A stretch of DNA of 64,000 bases from NCBI RefSeq assembly GCF_014119005.1, contig NZ_JACGYX010000005.1:62001-126000 (forward strand), read 5' to 3'. This stretch comes from Psychrobacter sp. GP33. Lineage in GTDB: Bacteria; Pseudomonadota; Gammaproteobacteria; Pseudomonadales; Moraxellaceae. The notes beneath the pieces were generated by a model. That model saw only the letters and a program-made list of their open reading frames with translations, was not told where the DNA came from and searched no databases. Below are positions 44,696 to 54,688 of this stretch, one piece after another. Every line of letters starts with the position of its first letter. The first letter of the stretch is position 1. Position numbers and translations under genes: made by a program.

Positions 44696-47600
44696 ATGAA
44701 AAACCAGCCCAATGATATGGTGACGATTGAGTGGCTATTACCGCTATTTAATGAGCAACTAATCCAGTTTGCTGATAGCTGGCAAATAGGCATTGATGAG
44801 GCTATTTTTACCAAGTTGCAAGAGCATTATCGCCAGTTGAGTGGTGCTCTAATCATGGCAAACTTACCGCGTCTAGGAGCATTAGCCAATCAGTTGAGCG
44901 GTCTAGCAGTAGCGGCCACCAATCAACCGCTGAGTAGGCAAGAGCAATTGATGGGGCAGTTTTCCCATCAATTACTATATTATGAGCTGTTGCAAGGGGC
45001 GCATACTGGTAGTTATCGCGGCGCGTTACTCACAAAAACTATTGAGGCATTAACCGCTAATATTGCGAAAGTACTGACAGAAAAATCAGAAGTAACTGAT
45101 GCGTTTCATCAAACAGGGTACGATGCTTTTGATTCTAAAAAGAGTGTTAATATTGCTGTCCCAAAGACCAGTTTTATCCTTCCTTTACAAGCCAGTCACT
45201 ATCACCACTTATTAATGGTATGGCGACATCAAAGCTGCAAGTTGTTAGAGGCAAATAGTAATCAGCCCTCAATATTAGCACCTCTTGCAACTGTTGCTCA
45301 TTACTTATGGCAGGCTATAGATTCCTCTTTACAACAGCAGCTATGGTATGGCGCTGAGCAATGGCTACAGAACTTAGCGCAAAATGACATGCCATTGCCA
45401 GAGCACTATGCCTCATTATTGACAAACTTAGAGCAAATTATCCAAGCCTACTATGCAAAAGCTAAGCTGCAAGGCAGCCTGACAGTAGTAGATGGGCGAA
45501 ATTTGGATGAGGATTGTAGTTCTATAGACTTATCCACTGATTGCTTGGCGCCCAATGCAATTAATAGCATGATTGATAATATTTATATTCAGTTAAGCAG
45601 TCTTTCCACTATCGACCCTAGTACGCAAGAGTTATTAATACACATTCCTGAGGTGAATAATGCATCTGTTAACGAACCGTCTATCTCATTTTTAGCACGC
45701 CTGCTAATTGATATTGAAACAATTATTTTTGGTTTAGAAGAAACGCAAGATTCATTGACGCTACTACAACAGCTACAACGTCAGCTTAAAATTCGCGGTT
45801 GGTCGCAGTATGAGGGAAAAGTTGGTCAGATTATAAAAGAGCTGACAGCGTATGATTTGTCTACTTCTATTGAAACTACGGGCTCGCAAGCACCGTTGCA
45901 AATTAAACAGCAATTACAAAGTTTATATAATGATATCTATGAGACTGTGCAGGCTCTTGATCATAGCGGCACCATGCCTACTTCTCAAAATATAACCTCT
46001 AATTCAGATACACCTTCAAAGATTGGAATATCTCAATTACGTATTGATGTTACTACTATACGCCAGCATTTTATGGAGTATATACAGCGAAAAGACCCGA
46101 ACTTATTACCCAATGCAAGTTGTTTTATTGACCTAAGTAGCGCTTTTAAAGCATTAGGACTGCCCGATATTCAGAGCATCATTGATAAGATAGCAGCGAT
46201 TTTTGAGCAAATAATGGATCAGGCCTTTAAAGAATTGGGTTGGCAATTGACGCAAGCTTTGGCAGAAGGTCTATCAGCAATTGATTTATTATTAGAGCAT
46301 CTCACCTTACACATAATCGATCAGTCGTTGTTGGGTCAGGTACAAACTTATATTATTAATGCAGAGTCGTTATTAGCAGCGCTGATTGTCAATCCTGCCG
46401 TTGTTTTGGAAAAAGACAATCAGCGTGATATTGAGAATACCCAGCGCTTGTCTTATGAAGTTATACGTTACGATGACAACGGTGAAATCGCTCCATTGAA
46501 AGCACCGCGACAACAGTTCGCTGATTGCTTTTTGCAAGATGATGACCTTCGTGACACCTTTATCGAAGAAGCTGATGACGTTATTGGCGATGTAGAAGAT
46601 TTTTTATCCATATGGGAAGCAGATACACAAGACCTAACGTCTTTGATGGAAGTTCGTCGTGGCTTCCATTTGCTAAAAGGCTCCGGGCGGATGGTTGGAG
46701 CAATAAGTGTTAGCGAGGTAGCGTGGGCAATTGAAAATCTGCTAAACCATATCCTGAATCATACCTTGTCCGTTACCGACCAGGTGGTGCATTTGGTATT
46801 AAACACCACCCAACAGCTGTCGGTCTTGGTAGTAGACTTTTCAGCCAAGCGCTCGCCCAGTTGTGACCCTACTTTAATTATTTTACAATGTGAAAATCTA
46901 GTCTCTAGTCGCCCACTGCTCGAAGGTATATCGCTATCGGATTTGAAGCTAAGTATGGCAGCAAAAAGCTTGCAAAAACATGATGAAAGCAATGCTGTTA
47001 AAAAAATTCCAAACAAAGGTATTAGTAATAAGATTAGCAGTAATAATGAAAATGAGGTCGTAGTTGAATCAATAGAACAGGGTGACAGCAATCAAAGAGA
47101 ATTCTCTTTAAATAGTGCAAGTTCAGTAAGTTCTCATTTATCTATCCCAAGCGCTTTGTTGCCATTTATAGAGGCGGCGCAGGATTTACCGGCAGACACT
47201 CGAGATACTGATGCTGATATTAAAGAGATATTTATCGAAGAAGCAGGAGAGGTATTAGCAGAGATTACACCTTTATATGACCTATGGCAGCAATCCCCAA
47301 ATGATTTGACACATTTAGCTGATATTCGCCGAGGTTTTCATACCTTAAAAGGCTCTGGACGAATGGTTGGTGCGCTCTATACTGCTGAGCTTGCATGGAC
47401 AATAGAAGAGATGCTCAATCGGCTATTAGAGGGTACGATTGAAGTCTCGGCTGATATTTTTCAGCTAATAAGTGAAGTCTTAGTCACTTATCCTGAATTA
47501 ATTCACACGTTTGCAGTAGATAAAGATGGCATTGATAACAAGAAAAGTTATCCGTCTGCCCTGCCATTATGGGTAGCGTGCGCGCGCGCTTATAGTCAAC

Positions 47601-50600
47601 AACTTGGTGATACGTTCAGTTATGCAGAGCTGTCTCACCAATATTCAAAGCAATCTGACATTGAGAGCAGTTTAAGTCAGCATCCATTAACGTTAGCAGC
47701 ATCCGCTTCTCTTAATAATGAGACAGACCTAAATCACGATGAGCCTGTCGATCATATGCTCCAAATTTTTCACTCAGTAAATGAGATGATTGCTGAGGCA
47801 CCGATAGTACTGAACATCGACAGCACAGAAGAACAATATTTCTGTCATATTTTCGTCGATGAAGCCAAAACGTTATTAAAGACTATCAATCAATTTATTA
47901 ATGATAATAAGGAGCAGTTGGAAATTGAGGTGAGTGATGAGATTGTGCGTGCTTTTCATACCTTGCGTGCCGCTTCTGGCTCGAAGGCACTGGTTGCTAT
48001 CAGTGATGTTAGCGCTGCAATAGAGCAAAGTCTTGAGCAGTTACAGCAGCAAGAAATCATGATGAATGCTGAGCACCTGCAAGCATTGGCTCAATCTACA
48101 GCATTAATAGAAAGTTATTTATTCTCATACGAGCAATGCATTTTCGAGCAAAATAAACCTTTTAGTGATAACAATGATTTTGATACCGATAATGATATAA
48201 GAAATCAGCAAGAACTGAGCGCATTACAAGCTATGCTCGGTAAGCTGCAGAGTATGCCAAAAGGTATCAACAGTCAAATCAGAATTAACTCGCTACTTGA
48301 CATTGATATTGATGAATTATTAGATGCAGACGTTACCTTAGTGCAAGTATTAAGTCATTCGGATGAGGCGCAAATAAAGGCGTATATTGATTTACAACGT
48401 GATCAAATTGCACGCTTGGCAGCGCATACTAAAAAGTCGCCTAAGTTTTCTTTGATACTTGGTGCGTTAGACAGTGCTTATCATTACTTATATCTTCATC
48501 CTCATAGCGCTCAGGATGAAGATATACAGGCGCTTTTGGTTGCTGGACATGCTCAGTTGCTCGGTTTATTCGATTCATTAGCAGGCAGTATGTCCTTAAA
48601 AATCAACGCACAAGTTATTGTTGATTTACAGGCATTAGCGATCTCTGATGTGGCAGATGCCCATCAAGTTATTGATGTTTTTAACGAAAAAATTCCCACG
48701 GATAGCGATATCGCTGCTAGCTCTGTGTCACCTAGTGAAAGCCATACAGAGGGTTTGACCGTAACACGAATCGACTCTGCACCGTCTGTGCTTTTAAGAT
48801 CGGTTGATAGTAGGCAGGCGGATGTGTTACAGCTCGAAGAAGTAGAGACAGATATTGAGCTGTTAGAAATCTTCTTAGAAGAAGCGCAAGATATTGATAG
48901 CGCGATAGCACAAACATTCAGTAAGTGGCGCACTGATATTCATGATGTCGCCACGCTCAAAGTATTGCAGCGCTATCTACATACTATTAAAGGTGGTGCT
49001 CGGATGGCAGGTATTGCCAGTATTGGTAACCTGACTGACCAAGCCGAAACGCTTTATAGTGCTTTTGTGGAAGCACGTATTCAGCCAACCTTGCAATGGC
49101 TTATGGTCATGCAAGTGGTGCAAGATATTTTATCGTTGCAGATTGATTATGTAGGACGGTACAGAGAGTCCTTTTTTGCCAAGCAGCTGATAGAACAGCT
49201 AAAACAACTAGAAGCGGGCGCTGAGCTTCCCGTTACACTTACCTTAATATTACCAGCCTTACAAAACCATCTGAATGCTAATGGCAGTAACAACGATAAT
49301 CGCTTTGGCGCTTTTTTAGAAGAGGTAGATGAGAGAAATACCCTAGATACCCTTATTTCTCAATCGTGGCTAGAGGGCATGCCTGATCTTGATATTTTAG
49401 AGGTGTATTTAGAAGAAGCAGATGAACTGGTTACCAACAGTAATAAGTACTTGCAGCTGTTTTTAAATAACATCAGTGATGTGGTGGCATTACAGACTTT
49501 GCAGCGCGATTTGCATACCATTAAAGGTGGTGCCCGTATGGTGGCCGCAAATGGTATTGCCGACTTAGCCCATGAGATGGAAACGGTTTACGAAGAGCTT
49601 GCAGTGCGACGTCGCCCAGCAACCAAAATGATTTCGCAGCTGTTAACAGCATGCCATGATTGGCTTGCGGATGCTGTATTTGTGCTAAAAAACCACGTTA
49701 ATCCGCCCAATCCTCGTGCCTTAGTTAGTGCTTTACAGCAATTTAGCAAAAACCCTGACAGCCTAAAATCTGTACCTGTTGAATCGTTACAAGCTCAGCT
49801 AGGCGCTATTTTTGCTGCAAAAACCAAACGTGAATTGATACGTGGGGTCGACAATATTGCGCTAATGCCGCCAATGACTGGTAATTTCACCGAGGAAGAC
49901 CAAGTTAGCAACAGCAATGAGATGATACGTATCTCAGGCAATCTGATTGAACGAATGATTAATCTGTCTGGCGAATCAGCCATTAACCGTGCGCGTATCG
50001 ATATGGGTATGAGTAGCTTAACCCTAAGTATTGAAGAGATGGGCACAACGGTACAACGTTTAGCAGACCAATTGCGCCGGATGGAAAGCGAGCTTGAGCA
50101 ACAGATTTTATCGCAAATTGATGATGCCGACTTGATTGCTAATGAAGGTTTTGATCCGCTGGAAATGGATCAATATTCATCCCTAAATCAGTTGTCAAAG
50201 TCGTTATCTGAATCTGCTTCCGATTTGATTGATATTAACAGTACCTTACTTGAAAAAACCCGTGATAGTGAAAATCTGCTTTTACAATTATCACGTACCC
50301 AAACTGAGCTACAAGACGGGCTGATGAATTCACGTATGGTACCGTTTGCGCGCTTAACTCCGCGCTTAGAACGTATTGTACGCCAGACTGCTAATGAGCT
50401 GAATAAATCAGTTGAGCTGACTATTATTAATGCGGATGATGAGATGGATCGAACCATCCTTGAGCGCATTACTTCGCCGCTTGAGCACATGCTGCGTAAC
50501 GCTGTGGATCATGGTATAGAGAGTCCGCAAATTCGCCTAAATTCGGGTAAAGATCGTAGCGGACATATCACTTTAGAAGTGCTGCGTGAAGGCAGTGAAG

Positions 50601-51775
50601 TGGTGATCAATTTAAGCGACGATGGTCGCGGCATTAGCGTCGCTGCGGTGCGTGAGAAGGCGATTGCGCAAGGCTTGATTGATGTAAATGATGATACCTT
50701 GTCTGATCTTGATGTGATGCAGTATATTTTTAACGCCGGCTTGACCACGACCAATAAAATTACCCAAATCTCAGGTCGAGGCGTGGGCATGAACGTGGTT
50801 ATTAGCGAAGTTCGACAGTTGGGAGGCGTGGTTTCTGTCACCTCCAATCCAGGCCAAGGGTCGTGCTTTACCATGCGTGTACCGCTGACCGTTGCCGTGT
50901 CGGATGCGTTAGTAGTGCGAGCAGCAGATCGCTATTATGCTATTCCATTGGTGCAAATTGAACGTGTCGTGCGTGTTAACCCAGAAAAGCTGTACGACTA
51001 TTATCAGTCGGACGCCACCACCATGCGTATTGAGGAAATGGACTACCGGATTCGTTATCTCAACGAGATTTTAACCGGCAATAAGTTTAATGAATTAGTA
51101 ATTAATAACAACTCAAGCTTGCCAGTGATTATTATTAAAAACCGTAGCGGACAAAAACTAGCACTACAAGTCGATCAAATTGCCGGATCGCGTATTGAAG
51201 TGGTGGTAAAGCCGCTGGGTAAACAGCTGTCGCATGTCGCAGGTATTTCGGCAGCAACCATCATGGGTGATGGTTCGGTGATGATGATACTTGACTTGAT
51301 TGCTTTATTGCGTAACGCACCAGCTATTAAGGATGCTCATCCAGCCACAAGTGTAAAAGGGCTGAGCAATACCGTGCAGCGCCAGCAGCCAATTGTATTA
51401 GTGGTTGATGACTCGGTCACCGTTCGTAAAGTTACCTCGCGCTTTTTAGAGCGCCAAGGTATCACCGCAGTTGTTGCTAAAGACGGTATTGATGCCATTG
51501 AGATTTTACAAGAACTGACCCCTGATCTTATCTTGCTTGATATTGAAATGCCAAGAATGGATGGCTTCGAGGTGGCAATGCAAGTGCGTTTTAATCAGCG
51601 CTTACGCAATATTCCCATTATTATGATTACCTCAAGAACAGGTGAGAAGCACCGCACGCGCGCCTTTGAGATTGGTGTCAATGGTTATATGGGCAAACCT
51701 TTCCAAGAAAAGGAGCTGCTGAGTAATATCAAAAACCTGCTCGACATTAAAACGATAGTTACTCACGATGGATAG
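44696..51775 (+). CDS. chpA: Hybrid chemotaxis kinase ChpA
   Basis: The 2359-residue hybrid CheA/CheY kinase has multiple Hpt-type modules. Clear phospho-His positions are His658 (FHLLKGSGR), His882 (FHTLKGSGR), His1088 (FHTLRAASGSK, degenerate), His1429 (LHTIKGGAR) and His1607 (LHTIKGGAR). The N-terminal 600 residues are helical but less clear. The dimerisation and ATPase region follows (N box around Asn1935 in LRNAVDHGIE; GRGISVAAVR; GRGVGMNVV), then a CheW-like domain and a receiver domain with Asp2282 in LILLDIEMPRMDGF. Pseudomonas ChpA is about 2470 residues with the same plan. It phosphorylates PilG and PilH. Confidence 0.96.
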   Translation: MKNQPNDMVTIEWLLPLFNEQLIQFADSWQIGIDEAIFTKLQEHYRQLSGALIMANLPRLGALANQLSGLAVAATNQPLSRQEQLMGQFSHQLLYYELLQGAHTGSYRGALLTKTIEALTANIAKVLTEKSEVTDAFHQTGYDAFDSKKSVNIAVPKTSFILPLQASHYHHLLMVWRHQSCKLLEANSNQPSILAPLATVAHYLWQAIDSSLQQQLWYGAEQWLQNLAQNDMPLPEHYASLLTNLEQIIQAYYAKAKLQGSLTVVDGRNLDEDCSSIDLSTDCLAPNAINSMIDNIYIQLSSLSTIDPSTQELLIHIPEVNNASVNEPSISFLARLLIDIETIIFGLEETQDSLTLLQQLQRQLKIRGWSQYEGKVGQIIKELTAYDLSTSIETTGSQAPLQIKQQLQSLYNDIYETVQALDHSGTMPTSQNITSNSDTPSKIGISQLRIDVTTIRQHFMEYIQRKDPNLLPNASCFIDLSSAFKALGLPDIQSIIDKIAAIFEQIMDQAFKELGWQLTQALAEGLSAIDLLLEHLTLHIIDQSLLGQVQTYIINAESLLAALIVNPAVVLEKDNQRDIENTQRLSYEVIRYDDNGEIAPLKAPRQQFADCFLQDDDLRDTFIEEADDVIGDVEDFLSIWEADTQDLTSLMEVRRGFHLLKGSGRMVGAISVSEVAWAIENLLNHILNHTLSVTDQVVHLVLNTTQQLSVLVVDFSAKRSPSCDPTLIILQCENLVSSRPLLEGISLSDLKLSMAAKSLQKHDESNAVKKIPNKGISNKISSNNENEVVVESIEQGDSNQREFSLNSASSVSSHLSIPSALLPFIEAAQDLPADTRDTDADIKEIFIEEAGEVLAEITPLYDLWQQSPNDLTHLADIRRGFHTLKGSGRMVGALYTAELAWTIEEMLNRLLEGTIEVSADIFQLISEVLVTYPELIHTFAVDKDGIDNKKSYPSALPLWVACARAYSQQLGDTFSYAELSHQYSKQSDIESSLSQHPLTLAASASLNNETDLNHDEPVDHMLQIFHSVNEMIAEAPIVLNIDSTEEQYFCHIFVDEAKTLLKTINQFINDNKEQLEIEVSDEIVRAFHTLRAASGSKALVAISDVSAAIEQSLEQLQQQEIMMNAEHLQALAQSTALIESYLFSYEQCIFEQNKPFSDNNDFDTDNDIRNQQELSALQAMLGKLQSMPKGINSQIRINSLLDIDIDELLDADVTLVQVLSHSDEAQIKAYIDLQRDQIARLAAHTKKSPKFSLILGALDSAYHYLYLHPHSAQDEDIQALLVAGHAQLLGLFDSLAGSMSLKINAQVIVDLQALAISDVADAHQVIDVFNEKIPTDSDIAASSVSPSESHTEGLTVTRIDSAPSVLLRSVDSRQADVLQLEEVETDIELLEIFLEEAQDIDSAIAQTFSKWRTDIHDVATLKVLQRYLHTIKGGARMAGIASIGNLTDQAETLYSAFVEARIQPTLQWLMVMQVVQDILSLQIDYVGRYRESFFAKQLIEQLKQLEAGAELPVTLTLILPALQNHLNANGSNNDNRFGAFLEEVDERNTLDTLISQSWLEGMPDLDILEVYLEEADELVTNSNKYLQLFLNNISDVVALQTLQRDLHTIKGGARMVAANGIADLAHEMETVYEELAVRRRPATKMISQLLTACHDWLADAVFVLKNHVNPPNPRALVSALQQFSKNPDSLKSVPVESLQAQLGAIFAAKTKRELIRGVDNIALMPPMTGNFTEEDQVSNSNEMIRISGNLIERMINLSGESAINRARIDMGMSSLTLSIEEMGTTVQRLADQLRRMESELEQQILSQIDDADLIANEGFDPLEMDQYSSLNQLSKSLSESASDLIDINSTLLEKTRDSENLLLQLSRTQTELQDGLMNSRMVPFARLTPRLERIVRQTANELNKSVELTIINADDEMDRTILERITSPLEHMLRNAVDHGIESPQIRLNSGKDRSGHITLEVLREGSEVVINLSDDGRGISVAAVREKAIAQGLIDVNDDTLSDLDVMQYIFNAGLTTTNKITQISGRGVGMNVVISEVRQLGGVVSVTSNPGQGSCFTMRVPLTVAVSDALVVRAADRYYAIPLVQIERVVRVNPEKLYDYYQSDATTMRIEEMDYRIRYLNEILTGNKFNELVINNNSSLPVIIIKNRSGQKLALQVDQIAGSRIEVVVKPLGKQLSHVAGISAATIMGDGSVMMILDLIALLRNAPAIKDAHPATSVKGLSNTVQRQQPIVLVVDDSVTVRKVTSRFLERQGITAVVAKDGIDAIEILQELTPDLILLDIEMPRMDGFEVAMQVRFNQRLRNIPIIMITSRTGEKHRTRAFEIGVNGYMGKPFQEKELLSNIKNLLDIKTIVTHDG

Positions 51776-51928
51776 GCAGAATTTCCTAATGATGATTAAG
51801 ACGTTATAACTAAGAAATTATCATTAAGAACGAGACAAAGTCATTGTTCCTTTCAATTGAGAAGGTACGTAGAGATAATATCAGTCATTATCTTTTATTA
51901 TATGTTTTTACTTTATAATGGATAAGCT

Positions 51929-52456
51929 ATGAACCAAATCCGCAAACATACGTTTGAGGCAATTAGCCTGCTAACCGCTAGTAATGGCATACTTGATATC
52001 ACCATCGTGCCTGCCGAAAATCAACCTGATTGGATTATTCCAACTGAGCTGATATTAAGTGTCGATGATTATGTAGAGCGGATTTGGACGTATATGTGGC
52101 AGCAGCAAGAAGTTGCTGTATTTCATCTGTTACCCCATGAGCAAACACCAGATAAACTGATTGTGCTTGAAGGGAATACGACTGTTCATCGGTTAGCACT
52201 ACAAACGGTAGGTGAGCTACGGCAACTTAAAGTGCGTATCTCTGATGTTAAAGATACGGAGCTGCCAGAACAATATGCTCAGATATCTGAGCATCAACCC
52301 GATACTGCCAAAGATGAATCTAACGAACAGACTCTAAGCAGCGCACGTTTTCATGAAGACGTTATATCTTCCTATCTGTTCCAAACCGTAACTATTGATA
52401 ACGTGCCTTACTTAGTGCCTGATTTAGACAAAATTGCCCACCAACTGGTAGATTGA
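51929..52456 (+). CDS. Divergent CheW-like protein, ChpC candidate
   Basis: The 175-residue protein follows chpA on the same strand with a 153-bp gap. Its pattern resembles a CheW fold: an early IIPTELILSVDDYV strand-turn, VAVFHLLPHEQTPDKLIVLEGNTTVHRLALQTVGELRQLKV in the middle, and a late SYLFQTVTIDNVPYLVPDLDKIAHQL as in the CheW C-terminus. Similarity is weak and the central linker (about residues 105-140) is polar. Pseudomonas has ChpC, a CheW homologue, near chpA. The assignment to this family is an inference. No signal peptide. Confidence 0.6.
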   Translation: MNQIRKHTFEAISLLTASNGILDITIVPAENQPDWIIPTELILSVDDYVERIWTYMWQQQEVAVFHLLPHEQTPDKLIVLEGNTTVHRLALQTVGELRQLKVRISDVKDTELPEQYAQISEHQPDTAKDESNEQTLSSARFHEDVISSYLFQTVTIDNVPYLVPDLDKIAHQLVD

Positions 52457-52615
52457 GACAGCTAGACTCATTTCTATCCTCATTAATGAATAATAATACA
52501 TTGCATTATTAAAACTTGCCTTGGTAGTTAAATAATTTAACTAATGCTACGGCACCGATTGACAATATTAAGCTACAATAGACTGTCAAAATAGGTACGG
52601 TTAAGAAGATTAATT

Positions 52616-53143
52616 ATGCAAATAGATCATGAAAACGTTCAAAAGTGGTCAGCCAGTAGTAGAATATTTCATTGGGTCAGTGCCGTCTTATTATTAGTGA
52701 CGTGGCTGCTTATGCTGGCTTATGGTTATAATGAAAGTAAAGTCTATATCGGTCTACATAAAGCCTTTGGCATGAGTGTCTTATTTTGGATGATTGCGCG
52801 GGTGATTAATCGATTATTTACTAAAGCGCCGCCCCCTTTACCAATGCCGAAAATACAGGTTATCGTATCGCAGTTGACCCATTTCATCCTATATGCGTTA
52901 TTGATTGCTATGCCGATTGCCGGATTACTGATGTCTGTGTATGGCGGCAGACCGGTTGATATGTTCGGTTTATTTGAAATCCCTGTATTTGTCACGCCCA
53001 ACCGTACTGCTGCGCGTTTTTATAATGATGTTCATGCCGATATCCTCTGGCCGATGATTATCGTCTTTACTCTTGCTCATATTGGTGCTGCATTTTTTCA
53101 TCAGTGGGTAAAGAAAGACAAATTAATTGATCGAATGAAATAG
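52616..53143 (+). CDS. Cytochrome b561 family protein
   Basis: The 175-residue membrane protein has four helices. Haem-ligand His residues are in WSASSRIFHWVSAVLLL (helix 1), GLHKAFGMSVLF (helix 2), and the later HADILWPMIIVFTLAHIGAAFFHQWVKKD. This is the prokaryotic cytochrome b561 (CybB-like) pattern. Members pass electrons from quinol or superoxide across the membrane. It is 160 bp from the CheW-like gene and unrelated to it; convergent with minE. Confidence 0.9.
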   Translation: MQIDHENVQKWSASSRIFHWVSAVLLLVTWLLMLAYGYNESKVYIGLHKAFGMSVLFWMIARVINRLFTKAPPPLPMPKIQVIVSQLTHFILYALLIAMPIAGLLMSVYGGRPVDMFGLFEIPVFVTPNRTAARFYNDVHADILWPMIIVFTLAHIGAAFFHQWVKKDKLIDRMK

Positions 53144-53184
53144 AGGTCATTAAAGTCTACGATTGTTATAGATAATTTTTAGCC

Positions 53185-53219
53185 AAAAAAAGCCCTACAT
53201 ATTATATGTAGGGCTTTTT
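53185..53219. terminator. Bidirectional terminator
   Basis: The perfect stem AGCCCTACAT/ATGTAGGGCT flanked by A- and T-tracts separates the cytochrome b561 and minE genes. Confidence 0.88.
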
Positions 53220-53258
53220 AGTCGTATCATGCAATGAAAATACGCTTATTTTTTAAGC

Positions 53259-53546
53259 TTATTTCTTGTGCTCAGGTAAGCTAATATTCATTTCTAGCAC
53301 ATCAAGAGTGTCTTCATGGCGGTGATTAATATTAACGTCATCAATCTGTACGCCATTGACGTATTTATTAACCACTTCTAATATTTCACGTTTCATTTTC
53401 TCGATACGATCGGCGGTTAAGCGGTTATTTAGACGGTTTTCAGTAGCAACAATTACTTTGAGACGCTCAGTTGCCATATTAGCACTGCCCGCATTGTTGT
53501 CCTCTGCACCGAATAAATTACTCCAAAATCCTTTTTTCTTACTCAT
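53259..53546 (-). CDS. minE: Cell-division topological specificity factor MinE
   Basis: The 95-residue protein starts with [11 protein letters not shown], the membrane-targeting segment, then [19 protein letters not shown] (anti-MinCD helix) and the topological domain [31 protein letters not shown]. MinE stimulates MinD ATPase and creates pole-to-pole oscillation. minD ends 2 bases before its start, so they are translationally coupled. Confidence 0.97.
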   Translation of the reverse strand: MSKKKGFWSNLFGAEDNNAGSANMATERLKVIVATENRLNNRLTADRIEKMKREILEVVNKYVNGVQIDDVNINHRHEDTLDVLEMNISLPEHKK

Positions 53547-53548
53547 TA

Positions 53549-54361
53549 TTAACCCCCAAACCAGCGCTGTAAGAGACTCTTCTTCTTCACGTCAATATGA
53601 CGTAGTGGTCGCTCTTCCCCTAAGAAGCGGGCGACGATATCGTCATAACATTGACCAGCAACTGAGTCAGTATAATGAATGACTGGCTCACCATGGTTCG
53701 AGGCTTCAAGTACAGAATGACTTTCAGGAATGACACCTAATAAAGGCACTTTTAAGATGTCATTAGAGATGGTTTCAATACTCATCATCTCGTTGGCCGC
53801 AGCGCGCTCAGCATTGTAACGAGTAATGATCAAATGCTCACGCACCGAACCTTGGTTTTCAGCAACCTTTTTAGTCTGACTTTGCAAAATGCCGATGATG
53901 CGATCAGAGTCACGGACTGAAGAAATCTCAGGGTTGGTCACAATAATGGCTTCGTCAGCATGATACATGGCAAGCTGTGCACCGCGTTCAATACCAGCAG
54001 GAGAGTCGCAAATGATATAGTCAAACTCTTTAGAAAGCTCTTCCATCACGTCCGCCACGCCTTTATCAGTGAGCGCATCTTTATCACGTGTTTGGCTCGC
54101 GGGTAGAATAAATAAATTCTCCAGCTGTTTGTCTTTTACCAAGGCTTGAGACAAGCGCGCATTACCACTGATCACATCGACGAAGTCATAAACGATACGA
54201 TTTTCACAGCCCATAATCAAATCTAGATTACGCAAGCCCACATCAAAATCGATAACCACTGTCTTATAGCCACGCAATGCCAAACCGGCAGCAAAAGAGG
54301 CACTGGTCGTGGTTTTGCCCACACCGCCTTTACCTGAAGTGATTACAACAATCTTTGCCAC
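53549..54361 (-). CDS. minD: Septum site-determining ATPase MinD
   Basis: The 270-residue protein begins at a GTG with the family start [18 protein letters not shown] (deviant Walker A with the signature Lys). [27 protein letters not shown] and [17 protein letters not shown] match MinD. The C-terminal amphipathic membrane helix is [11 protein letters not shown]. MinD recruits MinC to the membrane. An AGGAG ribosome site lies upstream. The gap to minC is 327 bp, large for a min operon. Confidence 0.98.
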   Translation of the reverse strand: MAKIVVITSGKGGVGKTTTSASFAAGLALRGYKTVVIDFDVGLRNLDLIMGCENRIVYDFVDVISGNARLSQALVKDKQLENLFILPASQTRDKDALTDKGVADVMEELSKEFDYIICDSPAGIERGAQLAMYHADEAIIVTNPEISSVRDSDRIIGILQSQTKKVAENQGSVREHLIITRYNAERAAANEMMSIETISNDILKVPLLGVIPESHSVLEASNHGEPVIHYTDSVAGQCYDDIVARFLGEERPLRHIDVKKKSLLQRWFGG

Positions 54362-54688
54362 AATGGCACGCTCCTATCAATCAATGAGATATCTGTTCAA
54401 AAGAACAGCCGTTTTGCTTATTACAGATGACGCTATTACTTATTACGAATTCTTTCACTTAAGAGCAGCAAAATGACCGATTTATACGCTTATATAATAC
54501 GTGAATTTTGCCATCGGTATCTGCTCTCTGAGCATGCAAGCCTAGCATAAATAATGAGGAATTTATACCATGTCAGCAGCAAACAATAAAAAGCTTTTAA
54601 AATAAAGCCGTTGCCATATGGCAGCTCATTAATAAGCTTTATATTACGCCAGTTTTTAGGTATTTTTTTTAATCATTAATGGCTTAAT
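54362..54688. other. 327-bp gap between minC and minD
   Basis: In most gammaproteobacteria minC and minD are almost adjacent. This gap is AT-rich, with TATTAT/TATATA sequences on the minus strand near 54490 that could be part of a minDE promoter, but the -35 is poor. No gene or repeat is recognised. Confidence 0.45.

Noticed and set aside
52559-52579. TTGACA and TACAAT before the cytochrome b561 gene as a promoter
   Set aside because: The two hexamers are only 9 bp apart, too close for a sigma-70 promoter.
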